Of a stretch of 64,000 nt of DNA, positions 42,119 through 51,528 are shown in pieces; the first letter of the stretch is position 1, and the number at the start of each line of letters is the position of its first letter. Location of the stretch: the NCBI GenBank assembly GCA_964566055.1, contig CAZMHI010000014.1:12604-76603 (forward strand), given 5' to 3'. Under the pieces are notes generated by a model. The model was not told where the DNA came from. It made no database searches and worked only from the letters and a program-made list of their open reading frames with translations. The position numbers were made by a program, and so were the translations under genes. Source of the stretch: TMED23 sp964566055. Lineage in GTDB: Bacteria; Pseudomonadota; Alphaproteobacteria; Rhodospirillales; UBA2165.

Positions 42119-42151
42119 TAATAAAAAGGGCGGCCATTGGTAGCCGCCCTT
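42119..42151 (-). terminator. Rho-independent terminator after the fccAB operon
   Basis: AAGGGCGGC (42126-42134) pairs with GCCGCCCTT (42143-42151) around CATTGGTA. On the minus strand the stem is followed by TTTTTATT. It ends the cytochrome-flavoprotein operon just past the fccB stop at 42173. Confidence 0.85.
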
Positions 42152-42172
42152 GCTTAATCTAAGTTGGGTGAT

Positions 42173-43456
42173 TTATCCCCAAATATCGCGGCTAATACTC
42201 TCATACCAGCCTCTGGCAAAGTTTGCTTCTTTTGAGCGGAATTCGGCAGTTGCTCCGGATGGGCTCAAACCTCCAGAACCTTTAATTTTTATAATTTTAC
42301 TGTTGGCAAAACCGTAAACCATCGCCACCGAAATACCGTAATCCTCGGCAACCAGACTGTAACAAGTGTTAACAAACTTGGGCGTTCCAGGGCCTTGGCC
42401 GTTCAGCAAATTGCTGACGGCAGCAGCACACACTTTTGCCTGCGAGGAAGCTGAAAAACCGGATTTTGGCATAGGTGAAGCAACACTTGCATCACCGATA
42501 ACATGAACACCCGGCATGAGCGTGGACTCAAAAGTCAATTGATTAACCGGACACCAGCCGGATTTGTTGGTTAAGCCTGAAGTCTCGGCGATTTTTCCCG
42601 CTTTTTGAGCTGGAATAAAATTGATCACATCGCCTTTGAATTTACCGAAATCAGTGAATAACGTCTTGGCCTTAACATCGGCCCGGCGCACGATGCCGTC
42701 ATCGTCAATGTTATGATATTCAATCATGCCAGGATAAAGTTTTGCCCAGCCTTCTTTGAACAATCCCTGCTTTGAAAATTTCGCCTTAGGATCAAGCACG
42801 ACAATTTTTGATTTGGGTTTGTGCTTCTTGAAATAATTCGCGACCAAACTAATCCGTTCACCCGGCCCCGGAGGACAGCGGAAAGGATTTGGCGGTGGCG
42901 AAATAAGGAAGGTACCGCCATCCCGCATAGCAGCGATCTGATTGCGAAGCAGAGTTGTCTGCGGTCCTGCTTTCCAGGCGTGTGGAATGGTATTTGCTGT
43001 ACTTGCATCAAGACCGTCAATTTTATCCCAGCGGAAATCGATACCCGGAGAAACGATGCAGCGCTCAAACGAAATGTCGCCACCTTTAGCAAGTTTTACC
43101 GATTTCTTCGCGCCATCGATATGGGTGACCAGATCATGCACAACCGTGACACCCATTTTTTTCAGGGCATCATAATTATGAGTGATGTAATCTATTTTAT
43201 TGAGGCCACCAATTACGGTATTTGAGAATGGGCAGGTGGAATACTGGCTAGATGGTTCGACTAGAACGACTGATAATTTAGAATTAAACCGTTTGAGGTA
43301 TTTGGCTGCCGTAGCACCTCCAAATCCTCCTCCGATAACCACTACTTGAGCTTTACCCGTGGCAGCAAAAGGAGCTTTGCCACCCAGTGTGAGCGAACCA
43401 AGTGCAGCGGAAACACCAAGTCCAACCGAAAAATGTCTTCTTGATATATTTGTCAT
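42173..43456 (-). CDS. fccB: Sulfide dehydrogenase flavoprotein (FccB/SoxF type)
   Basis: A 427-residue exported FAD protein. The N-terminus has a twin-arginine signal (SRRHF near residue 6) followed by a hydrophobic stretch. The FAD motif VVIGGGFGGATAA starts near 39. Cys75 (in STCPFSN) is the usual covalent FAD attachment site, and Cys194 (in NPFRCPPGP) with the Cys in GWCPVN form the redox pair of flavocytochrome c sulfide dehydrogenases. With the cytochrome encoded just upstream it would oxidise sulfide to sulfur in the periplasm. A terminator follows. Confidence 0.92.
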   Translation of the reverse strand: MTNISRRHFSVGLGVSAALGSLTLGGKAPFAATGKAQVVVIGGGFGGATAAKYLKRFNSKLSVVLVEPSSQYSTCPFSNTVIGGLNKIDYITHNYDALKKMGVTVVHDLVTHIDGAKKSVKLAKGGDISFERCIVSPGIDFRWDKIDGLDASTANTIPHAWKAGPQTTLLRNQIAAMRDGGTFLISPPPNPFRCPPGPGERISLVANYFKKHKPKSKIVVLDPKAKFSKQGLFKEGWAKLYPGMIEYHNIDDDGIVRRADVKAKTLFTDFGKFKGDVINFIPAQKAGKIAETSGLTNKSGWCPVNQLTFESTLMPGVHVIGDASVASPMPKSGFSASSQAKVCAAAVSNLLNGQGPGTPKFVNTCYSLVAEDYGISVAMVYGFANSKIIKIKGSGGLSPSGATAEFRSKEANFARGWYESISRDIWG

Positions 43457-43471
43457 TGTTTTATCCTCCCC

Positions 43472-43780
43472 CTACTTTCTGGCCATAATGCCGGCAATGG
43501 CATCAAGTTCGCTGTCACTAAAGCCCTTGGTAATACGCATCATCACGGTTGATGAAATTTTACCAGATTTAAAAGCTTTGAGTTTGTTAGCAATAAAACT
43601 CTTGGTTTTACCGGCGACGGTTGGCATGTCGCCAACACTTTTTCCGTCGGTGCCGTGACATGAATAGCAGGTATTCACCAATACTTCAGCTGACGCCATT
43701 TGAGCATTAGCGGGTTGGTAAGCGTAGGCCATACCTACAATTGCCATTCCGGCTAACAGTACTTTGTTTTGATTAATCAC
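43472..43780 (-). CDS. Monohaem cytochrome c, partner of FccB
   Basis: A 102-residue exported cytochrome with a signal peptide (hydrophobic 7-20, cleavage near NAQMAS) and one haem motif CYSCH near 38-42, followed by GTDGKSVGDMPTVAG with the likely axial Met. FccA/SoxE proteins that pair with FccB are of this kind; some are di-haem, and this one is single. The gene is 15 bases upstream of fccB on the same strand. Electron transfer from FccB to it is inferred from context. Confidence 0.88.
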   Translation of the reverse strand: MINQNKVLLAGMAIVGMAYAYQPANAQMASAEVLVNTCYSCHGTDGKSVGDMPTVAGKTKSFIANKLKAFKSGKISSTVMMRITKGFSDSELDAIAGIMARK

Positions 43781-43991
43781 TTAGGGCCTCCCATTAATAA
43801 TGGTCTTTGAGTTGAAATAAATAAATTGATTAGAAAAACACCCTCCCCATCAATTCATGAATGTTATTATTACAGTATATTAATGTTAAATCAATTCAAC
43901 AGTTTTTTTGTGTGAATTAGAACTATGCTAAACTGCTCTCGGCCCACATTGGACAGAAATTAAATGTCGCCATTGTCTTTATCAGAAAGGA

Positions 43992-44066
43992 TGGTGGGCG
44001 TGGTAGGGTTTGAACCTACGACCCCCTCGATGTCACCGAGGTGCTCTCCCGCTGAGCTACACGCCC
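43992..44066 (-). tRNA. tRNA-Val (GAC anticodon)
   Basis: A complete cloverleaf on the minus strand. Acceptor GGGCGTG pairs with CACGCCC, the D arm is GCTC...GAGC, the anticodon stem CCTCG/CGAGG encloses GTGACAT (anticodon GAC), and the T arm is GTAGG TTCAAAC CCTAC. The CCA end is encoded at 43992-43994. Confidence 0.96.
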
Positions 44067-44212
44067 ATTTTAGAAAAGCCGTTCGTAAATGGCCTCCCGA
44101 AATTGGAGTGGGTTTTATATTGATTTTTGAAGATTGTGCAAGCCTCAGATAGGTATCACAGAGGGCCTTTGATCACTATTTCATGTACTGACAAGAGACG
44201 CCTGATCAACTA

Positions 44213-45175
44213 ATGTCATTAAATCAAAGATTTATGCTTGGCGAAGGAAAATTGGACAAATCTACGCATATTATTGAACCCGAAGAGTTGCTAGATGATC
44301 GCTCCAGCGATTTTTCAGGTGATGACGTCAATGCTGCATTTGAGATCGTTCGCCCCCGGGAACAAGTCATACCCTTTGTTTTTGCCTCCCCTCACAGCGG
44401 CACAAATTACTCGAATACCTTCATCAAGGCATCAAAGCTGGACCCGGTAGCACTCAGAGGCTCGGAAGACAGTTTTGTCGATGATCTTTACAGCGAAGTA
44501 CCCAATTGCGGCGCGCCCCTGCTTAAAGCTTTGTTCCCCCGCGCCTTTGTTGATCCCAACCGAGAGGCTTACGAGCTTGACCCGAGGATGTTTAATGATC
44601 ATTTGCCGATATATGTTAACACCTCCAGTCCCCGGGTATTTGCCGGGCTAGGTACCATTCCACGCGTGGTGACGAATGGGGATGAAATCTATCGACATAA
44701 AATTTCCTTCGCCGAAGGTAAAAAACGCATAGAAGATTTCTATTTCCCCTATCATGCGGCCTTACAGTGCTTAATCGACGAGACCAAATTGTTGTTCGGC
44801 AAATGTATTTTGATCGACTGTCATTCGATGCCGTCTATCGGCGGACCGATGGACAATGATAAAGGCAACCAGCGTGTCGATGTTGTGCTGGGTAATAAAT
44901 TTGGCGAGGCCTGTTCGCCGAAATTAATCAACTTCGTAGAAAATTATTTCAAAGGGCTGGGCATGAATGTCCGGCGCAACCAGCCCTATGCCGGCGGCTA
45001 TACCACCCGTCATTACGGCGCGCCGGGAAATGGCGTTCATGCCCTCCAAATTGAAATTAACCGCGCCCTTTACATGAACGAAAAATCAATCACTCGAAAT
45101 GCCGGTTATGACAGCCTAAAAACCAAGATCTCAAACCTGTTAATGGCCCTCGCTGAAGCCGATATCGCCAAGTAG
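44213..45175 (+). CDS. N-formylglutamate amidohydrolase family protein
   Basis: A 320-residue zinc hydrolase of the N-formylglutamate deformylase (HutG-like) family. Signature parts are FASPHSGTNYSN with a zinc-ligand His, LRGSEDSFVDDLY, PRAFVDPNREAYELDPRMF, an IDCHSMPS motif and GGYTTRHYG. It may hydrolyse N-formylglutamate in histidine use or another N-acylated amino acid. The N-terminal 50 residues are variable; the true start may be downstream at the second ATG. It stands alone. Confidence 0.88.
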   Translation: MSLNQRFMLGEGKLDKSTHIIEPEELLDDRSSDFSGDDVNAAFEIVRPREQVIPFVFASPHSGTNYSNTFIKASKLDPVALRGSEDSFVDDLYSEVPNCGAPLLKALFPRAFVDPNREAYELDPRMFNDHLPIYVNTSSPRVFAGLGTIPRVVTNGDEIYRHKISFAEGKKRIEDFYFPYHAALQCLIDETKLLFGKCILIDCHSMPSIGGPMDNDKGNQRVDVVLGNKFGEACSPKLINFVENYFKGLGMNVRRNQPYAGGYTTRHYGAPGNGVHALQIEINRALYMNEKSITRNAGYDSLKTKISNLLMALAEADIAK

Positions 45176-45258
45176 AAAGCCATTTTTCCTCAAAATTGGC
45201 ACATTTGTTGCTCCTATATCCGTAAGGCCAATAAATGGTCAAAATATAGGTGTGAAAA

Positions 45259-46197
45259 ATGGTGTGTGTGAAGTCATTGAAAATCGTCATTAGTATTGCT
45301 GCGCTGGTCCTGGTATTTGCCAGCGCACAGGTGCGAGCGGTTGAAAACTCAAAAGAAAAAGCAAGCGAAAACAATGAGTTAAACCCATCTGATGCCTATC
45401 TTTGTCAATCTCAGACAAAGGGCTTTGAAACCGCGCTGGGCATTCCGCCGCATCTCCTGACAGCCATTTCCTTAGCTGAATCCGGTAAATGGGACGAGAC
45501 CAACAAGGCATTATTTGCCTGGCCCTGGACGGTAATGGCCAAAGGAAAAGGGCACTATTTACCGTCAAAAGCGGCGGCAGTTGCCAAAGTCCGTATATTG
45601 CAGGCTCAAGGGATCAAAAATATCGATGTCGGCTGCATGCAGATCAATCTCTATTATCACCCCAAAGCCTTTGAATCTTTGGACGCCGCCTTCGATCCGG
45701 AGCGCAATGTCGGCTATGCAGCTAACTTCTTGGCGGCCATTAATCAAAGCACGATGTCCTGGCCGCAAGCGGCCGCAAATTACCATTCAACTACACCGTC
45801 AAAGAATGAGGTTTATCTCAACAAGGTGCTGGGTCTTTGGCAAAAAACCAGCAACAAATCGATCCGGAGCTCAGGTTTCCGGCGCTCACCCGATCCCGCT
45901 TATAATGATCCGATTGGCCGGGCCGCCCAGGCAGCCTTGTTGAAATCCAGGTTTCGCGCCCGCCTGGCAGCTGAGCGCAACGCCAAGAAACCGGAGAAAA
46001 AAACTCAAGATTTATCAGCTTGGCGGCGCGGCCGGTTTGAAAATAATAATCTCCAGGTTCAAGCCGCCTTGCAAAAAGCCGAGCGCGCCCGTAAACGCAA
46101 AAACTATCTGGATAAGGGCAAGCGAAGCTTTTCCTCCAAACGCCGGCACCAATTGTCACAATGGCGCAAAAACCGAAGCCCGGTCGCTTTTAGATAA
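45259..46197 (+). CDS. Lytic transglycosylase (SLT domain)
   Basis: A 312-residue exported enzyme. The signal peptide spans about 1-27. The SLT catalytic core spans about 55-190: PPHLLTAISLAESGKWD with the catalytic Glu, an AWPWTVMAKG segment, NIDVGCMQINL, and an AANYHSTTPSKNEVY motif. It cleaves peptidoglycan glycan strands in the periplasm. The C-terminal ~100 residues are basic and helical without a recognised domain. A GTG/ATG-type start with a short leader is used. Confidence 0.9.
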   Translation: MVCVKSLKIVISIAALVLVFASAQVRAVENSKEKASENNELNPSDAYLCQSQTKGFETALGIPPHLLTAISLAESGKWDETNKALFAWPWTVMAKGKGHYLPSKAAAVAKVRILQAQGIKNIDVGCMQINLYYHPKAFESLDAAFDPERNVGYAANFLAAINQSTMSWPQAAANYHSTTPSKNEVYLNKVLGLWQKTSNKSIRSSGFRRSPDPAYNDPIGRAAQAALLKSRFRARLAAERNAKKPEKKTQDLSAWRRGRFENNNLQVQAALQKAERARKRKNYLDKGKRSFSSKRRHQLSQWRKNRSPVAFR

Positions 46198-46262
46198 TCG
46201 CCATCATAATTGCCAAGAAAATTAAATGTAGCAGCCGGTTCTGAATGCCGATAGGTTTCTAA

Positions 46263-47771
46263 GTGAAATTTATGAGCATTGGGAATTGGACGGTGACTTT
46301 GAGATCGCGCTATCTGCTGAATATGCTGGGTGTTTCGATCCTGCATTTTTTTGCCTTTATTTCCTTTATGCTAATCACCGGAAAAACGGACCGCATACTC
46401 GTCGCCATCCCCATGAATTTATTTTTGCTGGTAGGGGTAAATTTGGTTGGCGCATTGATAATTTTTTTGCCAATCCAAAAATACTTAAACGGTGAGATCG
46501 AGTTCGCCCGCGCCGCTAAGCGAATACACCAACTGCCATGGATGTCTTCGGCCTGGGCTGGTTTGCTGGTCTTTATCTTAAGCTTTATCGCTTTTTTTAT
46601 TTTCAATGTAATCTGCCCGACCTGCAGTCTTGCTGATATGGCGCCGTTTTATGTTTCCATGATTGTTTTGTTCTGCACCTTCGTCAGTATTTTTATTTTC
46701 TTCCTGATCGACGATTTCGCAGCAGTTCTTAAGGCAGAAATATTTGCTCAGAATGGCGATCTCATTGAACCCACGGGGGCTCAGCTTCGCCGTAAATTTA
46801 TCGCTGCCTTTGTCGCCATAGGTATTGCTCCAGGCGTGCTTCTTTTTTTGGAAATTTTTGCCTTTAGCGACATCCGAAAATTGCAGGGGATCACATCTGA
46901 GCAGGCTTTTTCATTTGACCTGCTGTTAATAACCGTGATCGCTGGATCGTCTTACTATTTTATTCAAAAAAACCTGTCCCGGCCGATCGAATCTCTTTTG
47001 TCATCCATGCGCGAAGTTGGCCAAGGTAATCTTGAAACAAGAGCGCCGATCTTAACTGATGATGAAATTGGCAGCCTCGCCCGTAATTTTAACGACATGG
47101 TTGATCAGGTCAGGGATCGTGATTTTATCAAGGAGACTTTTGGCCGCTATGTCCCGGAAGCAGTAGCTTCTTCTATCTTAGAAAATAAAGGCGAGTTTAA
47201 AGCGCAACATCGCCTAGCAACCATTCTATATACCGATATCGAGGCCTTTACGACGATCTGTGAAAGTCTCTCCCCGGACGGCGTGGTGGACCTGCTCAAC
47301 GAATATTTCTCTCTGCTGGTTGAGATCATCAACCGGCATGGCGGCGTGGTTAATCAATTTCAAGGTGATGCCATGCTGGTGACATTTAATATTCCAGTAG
47401 CAGACGACAATCACGCGGCAGATGCGGTTGAAACTGCGCTAGAAATTCAACAGGCCTTGAGCGATCACATATTTTGTCACGGTGAAAAAATGGTCACCCG
47501 GATTGGCGTCAATACCGGTAATGTTGTCGCCGGATCGGTAGGCGCCAATGATCGCCTGAATTACACCGTCCATGGCGACGCTGTGAACATTGCCGCCCGC
47601 CTGGAAGGACTTAACAAGGAGTTTGGTTCACGGGTTCTGGTCTCCGCGGAAACGAAAAATCTTGTGGAATCAAAATTAGCTGCGCATGTTGAATTTATTG
47701 CCAAGGGTGAACTCCCCATTCGAGGTAAGACCGAAGCGGTTCAAGTCTACGAAGTGTTAGCTAAAAATTAG
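46263..47771 (+). CDS. Membrane class III adenylate/guanylate cyclase
   Basis: A 502-residue protein. About five or six transmembrane helices in the first 240 residues are followed by a HAMP domain (SRPIESLLSSMREVGQGN... DDEIGSLARNFNDMV) and a class III cyclase domain from about 300. Catalytic features include the metal Asp in LYTDIEAFT, GGVVNQFQGDAMLVTFN, and YTVHGDAVNIAARLEGL. It would make cAMP or cGMP in response to a membrane signal. It overlaps none, with a SAM methyltransferase 15 bases downstream. Confidence 0.9.
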   Translation: MKFMSIGNWTVTLRSRYLLNMLGVSILHFFAFISFMLITGKTDRILVAIPMNLFLLVGVNLVGALIIFLPIQKYLNGEIEFARAAKRIHQLPWMSSAWAGLLVFILSFIAFFIFNVICPTCSLADMAPFYVSMIVLFCTFVSIFIFFLIDDFAAVLKAEIFAQNGDLIEPTGAQLRRKFIAAFVAIGIAPGVLLFLEIFAFSDIRKLQGITSEQAFSFDLLLITVIAGSSYYFIQKNLSRPIESLLSSMREVGQGNLETRAPILTDDEIGSLARNFNDMVDQVRDRDFIKETFGRYVPEAVASSILENKGEFKAQHRLATILYTDIEAFTTICESLSPDGVVDLLNEYFSLLVEIINRHGGVVNQFQGDAMLVTFNIPVADDNHAADAVETALEIQQALSDHIFCHGEKMVTRIGVNTGNVVAGSVGANDRLNYTVHGDAVNIAARLEGLNKEFGSRVLVSAETKNLVESKLAAHVEFIAKGELPIRGKTEAVQVYEVLAKN

Positions 47772-47785
47772 AGGACCAATAATTT

Positions 47786-48499
47786 ATGACCGAACAGAAC
47801 TCCCCGGAATGGCGCGGCAGCGCCAAACGCTCTCATGCCGACATTATCGAAGAATTTTTGGAGCCAAAGGGCACTAAAATTGCCGATGTCGGATGCGGTG
47901 CCGGCAAAATCACCCGGCTGATGACCGAAATGGGCGCTGAAGTTACCGGCATTGACCCCGGCGAGCGTCAATTAGAACGCGCCCGCGCGGCCACACCGGC
48001 CGGCAACGAAACCTTTATTGAAGGTGTCGCTGAAAATTTGCCGATTGAAGATCAATCTTTAGATATCGTGCTGTTTTTTAATAGTTTTCACCATATCCCA
48101 AAAACTGAGCTCACAGCGGCGATAGAAGAAGCGCACCGAGCACTGCGGTCTGGCGGCAAGCTTTATTTTGCTGAACCAATAGCTGACGGACCACAGTTTG
48201 AAATGAGCCGTTTGATCAATGATGAGACTGAGATTCGCGCTTTTGCCTATGAGGTTATTAAAACCGTTCCTGATTATGGCTTTAAAGCCATTTCGGAAAT
48301 CACGTATATAACGGAAAACCGGCACCAGACTTTCGAATCATTTAAGATAAATTCAACCTCGATAAATCCGGCACGCGACGCCCTATTTGAAAAATACGAT
48401 CAGGAAATTCGTGAGCGTTTTGAAAGATTTAGCCGCCATGAGAACGGCCAGTATATTTTTGAAGTGCCAATCCGGGGAAATCTCTTTGAGCGTATTTAA
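47786..48499 (+). CDS. Class I SAM-dependent methyltransferase (methyltransf_11 type)
   Basis: A 237-residue methyltransferase with the SAM loop ADVGCGAGKITRLM near residue 33, the acidic strand VTGIDPGERQLERA, DIVLFFNSFHHIP, and a C-terminal lid with no recognised motif. It follows the cyclase gene by 15 bases, so the two may be one transcript; the functional link is unclear. The substrate is unknown. Confidence 0.86.
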   Translation: MTEQNSPEWRGSAKRSHADIIEEFLEPKGTKIADVGCGAGKITRLMTEMGAEVTGIDPGERQLERARAATPAGNETFIEGVAENLPIEDQSLDIVLFFNSFHHIPKTELTAAIEEAHRALRSGGKLYFAEPIADGPQFEMSRLINDETEIRAFAYEVIKTVPDYGFKAISEITYITENRHQTFESFKINSTSINPARDALFEKYDQEIRERFERFSRHENGQYIFEVPIRGNLFERI

Positions 48500-48538
48500 C
48501 TAAAATTGGTTCTATTGAATATAGCAGTACTCCAAATG

Positions 48539-48556
48539 ATTGTGGTTTTCCACAAT
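48539..48556 (+). terminator. Hairpin after the methyltransferase gene
   Basis: ATTGTGG (48539-48545) and CCACAAT (48550-48556) form a 7-bp stem with a TTTT loop. No long T tract follows, so it is a weak terminator or a protein-binding dyad in the region before the gene at 48636. Confidence 0.4.
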
Positions 48557-48635
48557 TAAACTTTAGGTATTTTTCTCCTACTTAAAGCTCACAATAACGG
48601 CAGAAATCTGCCTAAAATAGTATGTGAGTTAAAAG

Positions 48636-49370
48636 TTGAAAAAAGTAGAATCTTTAACCCTAATTAGTCTTATCGCCTGTTTTCTTTTCAACCTATCACC
48701 CAACTCTGCAGAAGCGGCAAAATGCGATAAATTACCCGAGGTTGCGTGGTGGAGTCAGTCCCACGCGAAAGTTATCGCGACGGTCGACAGAGGCTATAAA
48801 GGAAATTGGCAAAAATATATTGGCCGTTGGCAATCCTATCGTGACCGGATGCAAGCCCTGCTGGACAGCAATTCCGTTGCCGTTGTTAAATCGCGCGGTA
48901 TTAGAATGCGGGGCAAGCAACTGGCCGATCATATTAAGGATATCGATTCGCGGCTAAACGTTCTGCGTTGCCTTGAAAAAGAAAATGAAAATTCCGCTGG
49001 AATCGATCTTGAGAATTTTAATACTGCGGCTGGTGGAAATTCTCCTGCCCGCTCAAATAAAACACAAGTTGCCGCCATTAGCGGAAAGCAGCTTGATATT
49101 GAAGTTACCGCTAAATGCATCAAAGACAGCGCAGTTTTCCAAATTACCAATCTCGGCGCCAAATGGCCACGTCTCGGCGAAATTAATATTTATAAAATTA
49201 ACGGTAAGGCATTGCTGTCCAAACGCCGGGTGCGGATGAGAAATTCCCAGCAAGCCACCTTCAAAATTCGCAAACGCGGTGGTGGTTCTTATGGCCCGGT
49301 GGGGCTTTGGGTATCACCAAGCTGGGACAAGCGCGCCTTTAAATACGACGCGATAGTCACTTGTGGCTAG
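48636..49370 (+). CDS. Exported hypothetical protein
   Basis: A 244-residue protein with a signal peptide (hydrophobic 7-22, cleavage near AEAAK). The mature N-terminal half is rich in Trp, Arg and Lys (WWSQSHAK, YIGRWQSYRDRM); the C-terminal half is beta-like and basic with Cys at both ends of the domain (CIKDSAVF..., IVTCG). The start is TTG at 48636 with no ATG in reach, so the exact beginning is less sure. No family recognised. It converges on the FadJ-like gene with a 19-base gap. Confidence 0.65.
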   Translation: MKKVESLTLISLIACFLFNLSPNSAEAAKCDKLPEVAWWSQSHAKVIATVDRGYKGNWQKYIGRWQSYRDRMQALLDSNSVAVVKSRGIRMRGKQLADHIKDIDSRLNVLRCLEKENENSAGIDLENFNTAAGGNSPARSNKTQVAAISGKQLDIEVTAKCIKDSAVFQITNLGAKWPRLGEINIYKINGKALLSKRRVRMRNSQQATFKIRKRGGGSYGPVGLWVSPSWDKRAFKYDAIVTCG

Positions 49371-49389
49371 CCGGAATTAGCACCCGCCG

Positions 49390-51492
49390 TTAAGCGGGTG
49401 TAAAATCCCCAAATCCCTTACCTACTTCGGCTAAAGATTTCAGCAAAGCTGATGGTTTGACCCAGTCGCCATAGCGTTCGTTCAGCTCACAGACTTTTTC
49501 ATATACTTTCGGCAAACCGATCAGATCGGCATAGAACATCGGTCCACCCCAATAGCGCGGGTAACCATAGCCGTAATGCCAGATGACATCGATATCGGCG
49601 GCCCGGATTGCCAGGCCTTCTTCCAACACCATGGCGCCGGTATTGATCATCGAATAGAGATAGGTTTCGAGAATTTCTTCATCCGAAAATTCGCGGCGTT
49701 CAAATCCCAGCTCAGCAGAAGTTTTAATGATCAATTCTTCGGTAAATGGATCAGGCTCGCCCTTGCGGCTGCCATCTTCATATTTGTACCAGCCGGCATT
49801 GGTTTTCTGACCATAGCGGCCAGTTTCATACATGCGGTCGAGAATAATCGACTGGCGACGGTCGCCGTAAAGTTTTTTCTGTTCCTGGCGCACCAAATAT
49901 CGCACATCGACGCCGGCCAGATCGTTCATAGCGAACGGGCCCATCGGGAAGCCATAATCATAAATGACTTTGTCAATCTGCCACGGCAGTGCACCTTCTT
50001 CGACCATAAACTCGGCGATACGGGCTGCGGGATGAAGCATCCGATTGCCAACAAAGCCATCGCCGACGCCAACCAAGACGCCAATTTTGCGAATTTTCTT
50101 GGCGAGATCCATAATCGTCGCAATGGTCTCGTTGGAGCTGTCTTTGGTTCTGACATTCTCCATCAGCTTCATTATATTAGCCGGGCTGAAGAAATGAGTA
50201 CCGCAAACCTTTTCGGGACGGTTCGTGGCCGTCGCGATTTCATTGATATCCAAGGTCGAGGTATTACTCGCCAAAATCGCTTCCGGCTTACAGACTTTAT
50301 CAAGCTCAGCGAAAATCTTCTTCTTAAGCTCCATCTCTTCAAAGACGGCTTCGATGACAATATCGACGTCCGCCAGATCAGCATAATCGGTCGTGCCTGA
50401 AACCAGGCTCATACATTGATCCATTTTCTCCTGGGTAATGCGCCCGCGCGATACAGAACCGGCATAATTGTCTTTAACCTTTTGCAGCCCGGCATCAAGT
50501 GCATCCTGGGCGATATCGACAACAACAACAGGAATACCGGCATTGGCAAAATTCATGGCGATACCGCCGCCCATTGTGCCGCTACCGATAATCGCCGCTT
50601 TTTTAATCTCCTGAGGCTGAGTATCTTTAGGAACATCCGGAATTTTAGCGACGCCGCGTTCAGCAAAGAACATATGCCGCATTGACTTGGCTTCCGCTGT
50701 CATCATCAACCGCACAAAGGTTTCACGCTCAAAGGCCAGGCCTTCGACGATGTCCATTTTAGTCGAAGCTTCGACCGTATTGATGCATTCAAAGGGCGAT
50801 TCCATGTTGCGTGATTTTGGCGCAACTTTTTTTCGCCAATCTTCAAAAATCTGCGGATCGACGTTGCTGATTTTGTCGGTTTGCGCACCGGTTTGACGTG
50901 GCGCCTCACCACTATCAGCTTTTTGCTCGGCAAGCGCGACCGCGCGGGCGACCAGATCGCCTTCAACAATTTCATCAATGGCGCCATATTCAACTGCAGT
51001 TGCCGCATCAATCGGATTACCGCCGACAATCATCTCAAGCGCCTTTTCGATACCAACCAGCCGCGGCAATCTTTGCGTGCCGCCACCGCCCGGGATAAAG
51101 CCAAGGTGAACTTCCGGCTGACCGACGCTGACGGTCGGTGCCGCCAAACGATAGTGGCAGCCCATAGCGAGTTCCATTCCTCCGCCAAGCGCCAAGCCGT
51201 TTATTGCCGCGACGACCGGTTTCGGCGCCAATTCGATTTCGCGGATAACATTTTCAAGTTCCGGCACACCTTCAGGTGTCGCCATACCGAACTCTCCGAT
51301 ATCAGCACCTGCAACAAACATGCGGCCACCACCGGTAATGACCATACCCTTACAATCATCATCCTCTAAACAGGCCAAGAAATTATCATACAGGCCTTTT
51401 TTGACCGCAAAGCTCAGCGCATTGGCGGGCGGGTTATTGATGGTTATGACGCCGATTGCGCCCTGTTTTTCGAAATTAACAACATCAGTCAT
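49390..51492 (-). CDS. Bifunctional enoyl-CoA hydratase / 3-hydroxyacyl-CoA dehydrogenase
   Basis: A 700-residue FadJ/FadB-like enzyme of beta-oxidation. The N-terminal crotonase domain (1-190) has GLALGGGMELAMGCHYRLA and GFIPGGGGTQRLPRLVG; then an NAD-binding domain with GSGTMGGGIAMNFANAGIPV near 310; then two 3HCDH C-terminal domains (GFVGNRMLHPA and the later GYPRYWGGPMFYAD). It hydrates enoyl-CoA and oxidises 3-hydroxyacyl-CoA in fatty-acid or aromatic-derived acyl-CoA breakdown. No thiolase gene adjoins. Confidence 0.93.
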   Translation of the reverse strand: MTDVVNFEKQGAIGVITINNPPANALSFAVKKGLYDNFLACLEDDDCKGMVITGGGRMFVAGADIGEFGMATPEGVPELENVIREIELAPKPVVAAINGLALGGGMELAMGCHYRLAAPTVSVGQPEVHLGFIPGGGGTQRLPRLVGIEKALEMIVGGNPIDAATAVEYGAIDEIVEGDLVARAVALAEQKADSGEAPRQTGAQTDKISNVDPQIFEDWRKKVAPKSRNMESPFECINTVEASTKMDIVEGLAFERETFVRLMMTAEAKSMRHMFFAERGVAKIPDVPKDTQPQEIKKAAIIGSGTMGGGIAMNFANAGIPVVVVDIAQDALDAGLQKVKDNYAGSVSRGRITQEKMDQCMSLVSGTTDYADLADVDIVIEAVFEEMELKKKIFAELDKVCKPEAILASNTSTLDINEIATATNRPEKVCGTHFFSPANIMKLMENVRTKDSSNETIATIMDLAKKIRKIGVLVGVGDGFVGNRMLHPAARIAEFMVEEGALPWQIDKVIYDYGFPMGPFAMNDLAGVDVRYLVRQEQKKLYGDRRQSIILDRMYETGRYGQKTNAGWYKYEDGSRKGEPDPFTEELIIKTSAELGFERREFSDEEILETYLYSMINTGAMVLEEGLAIRAADIDVIWHYGYGYPRYWGGPMFYADLIGLPKVYEKVCELNERYGDWVKPSALLKSLAEVGKGFGDFTPA

Positions 51493-51528
51493 TTATTGAG
51501 ATCTCTCTTTTTAGGGTTTTTTAATTGC

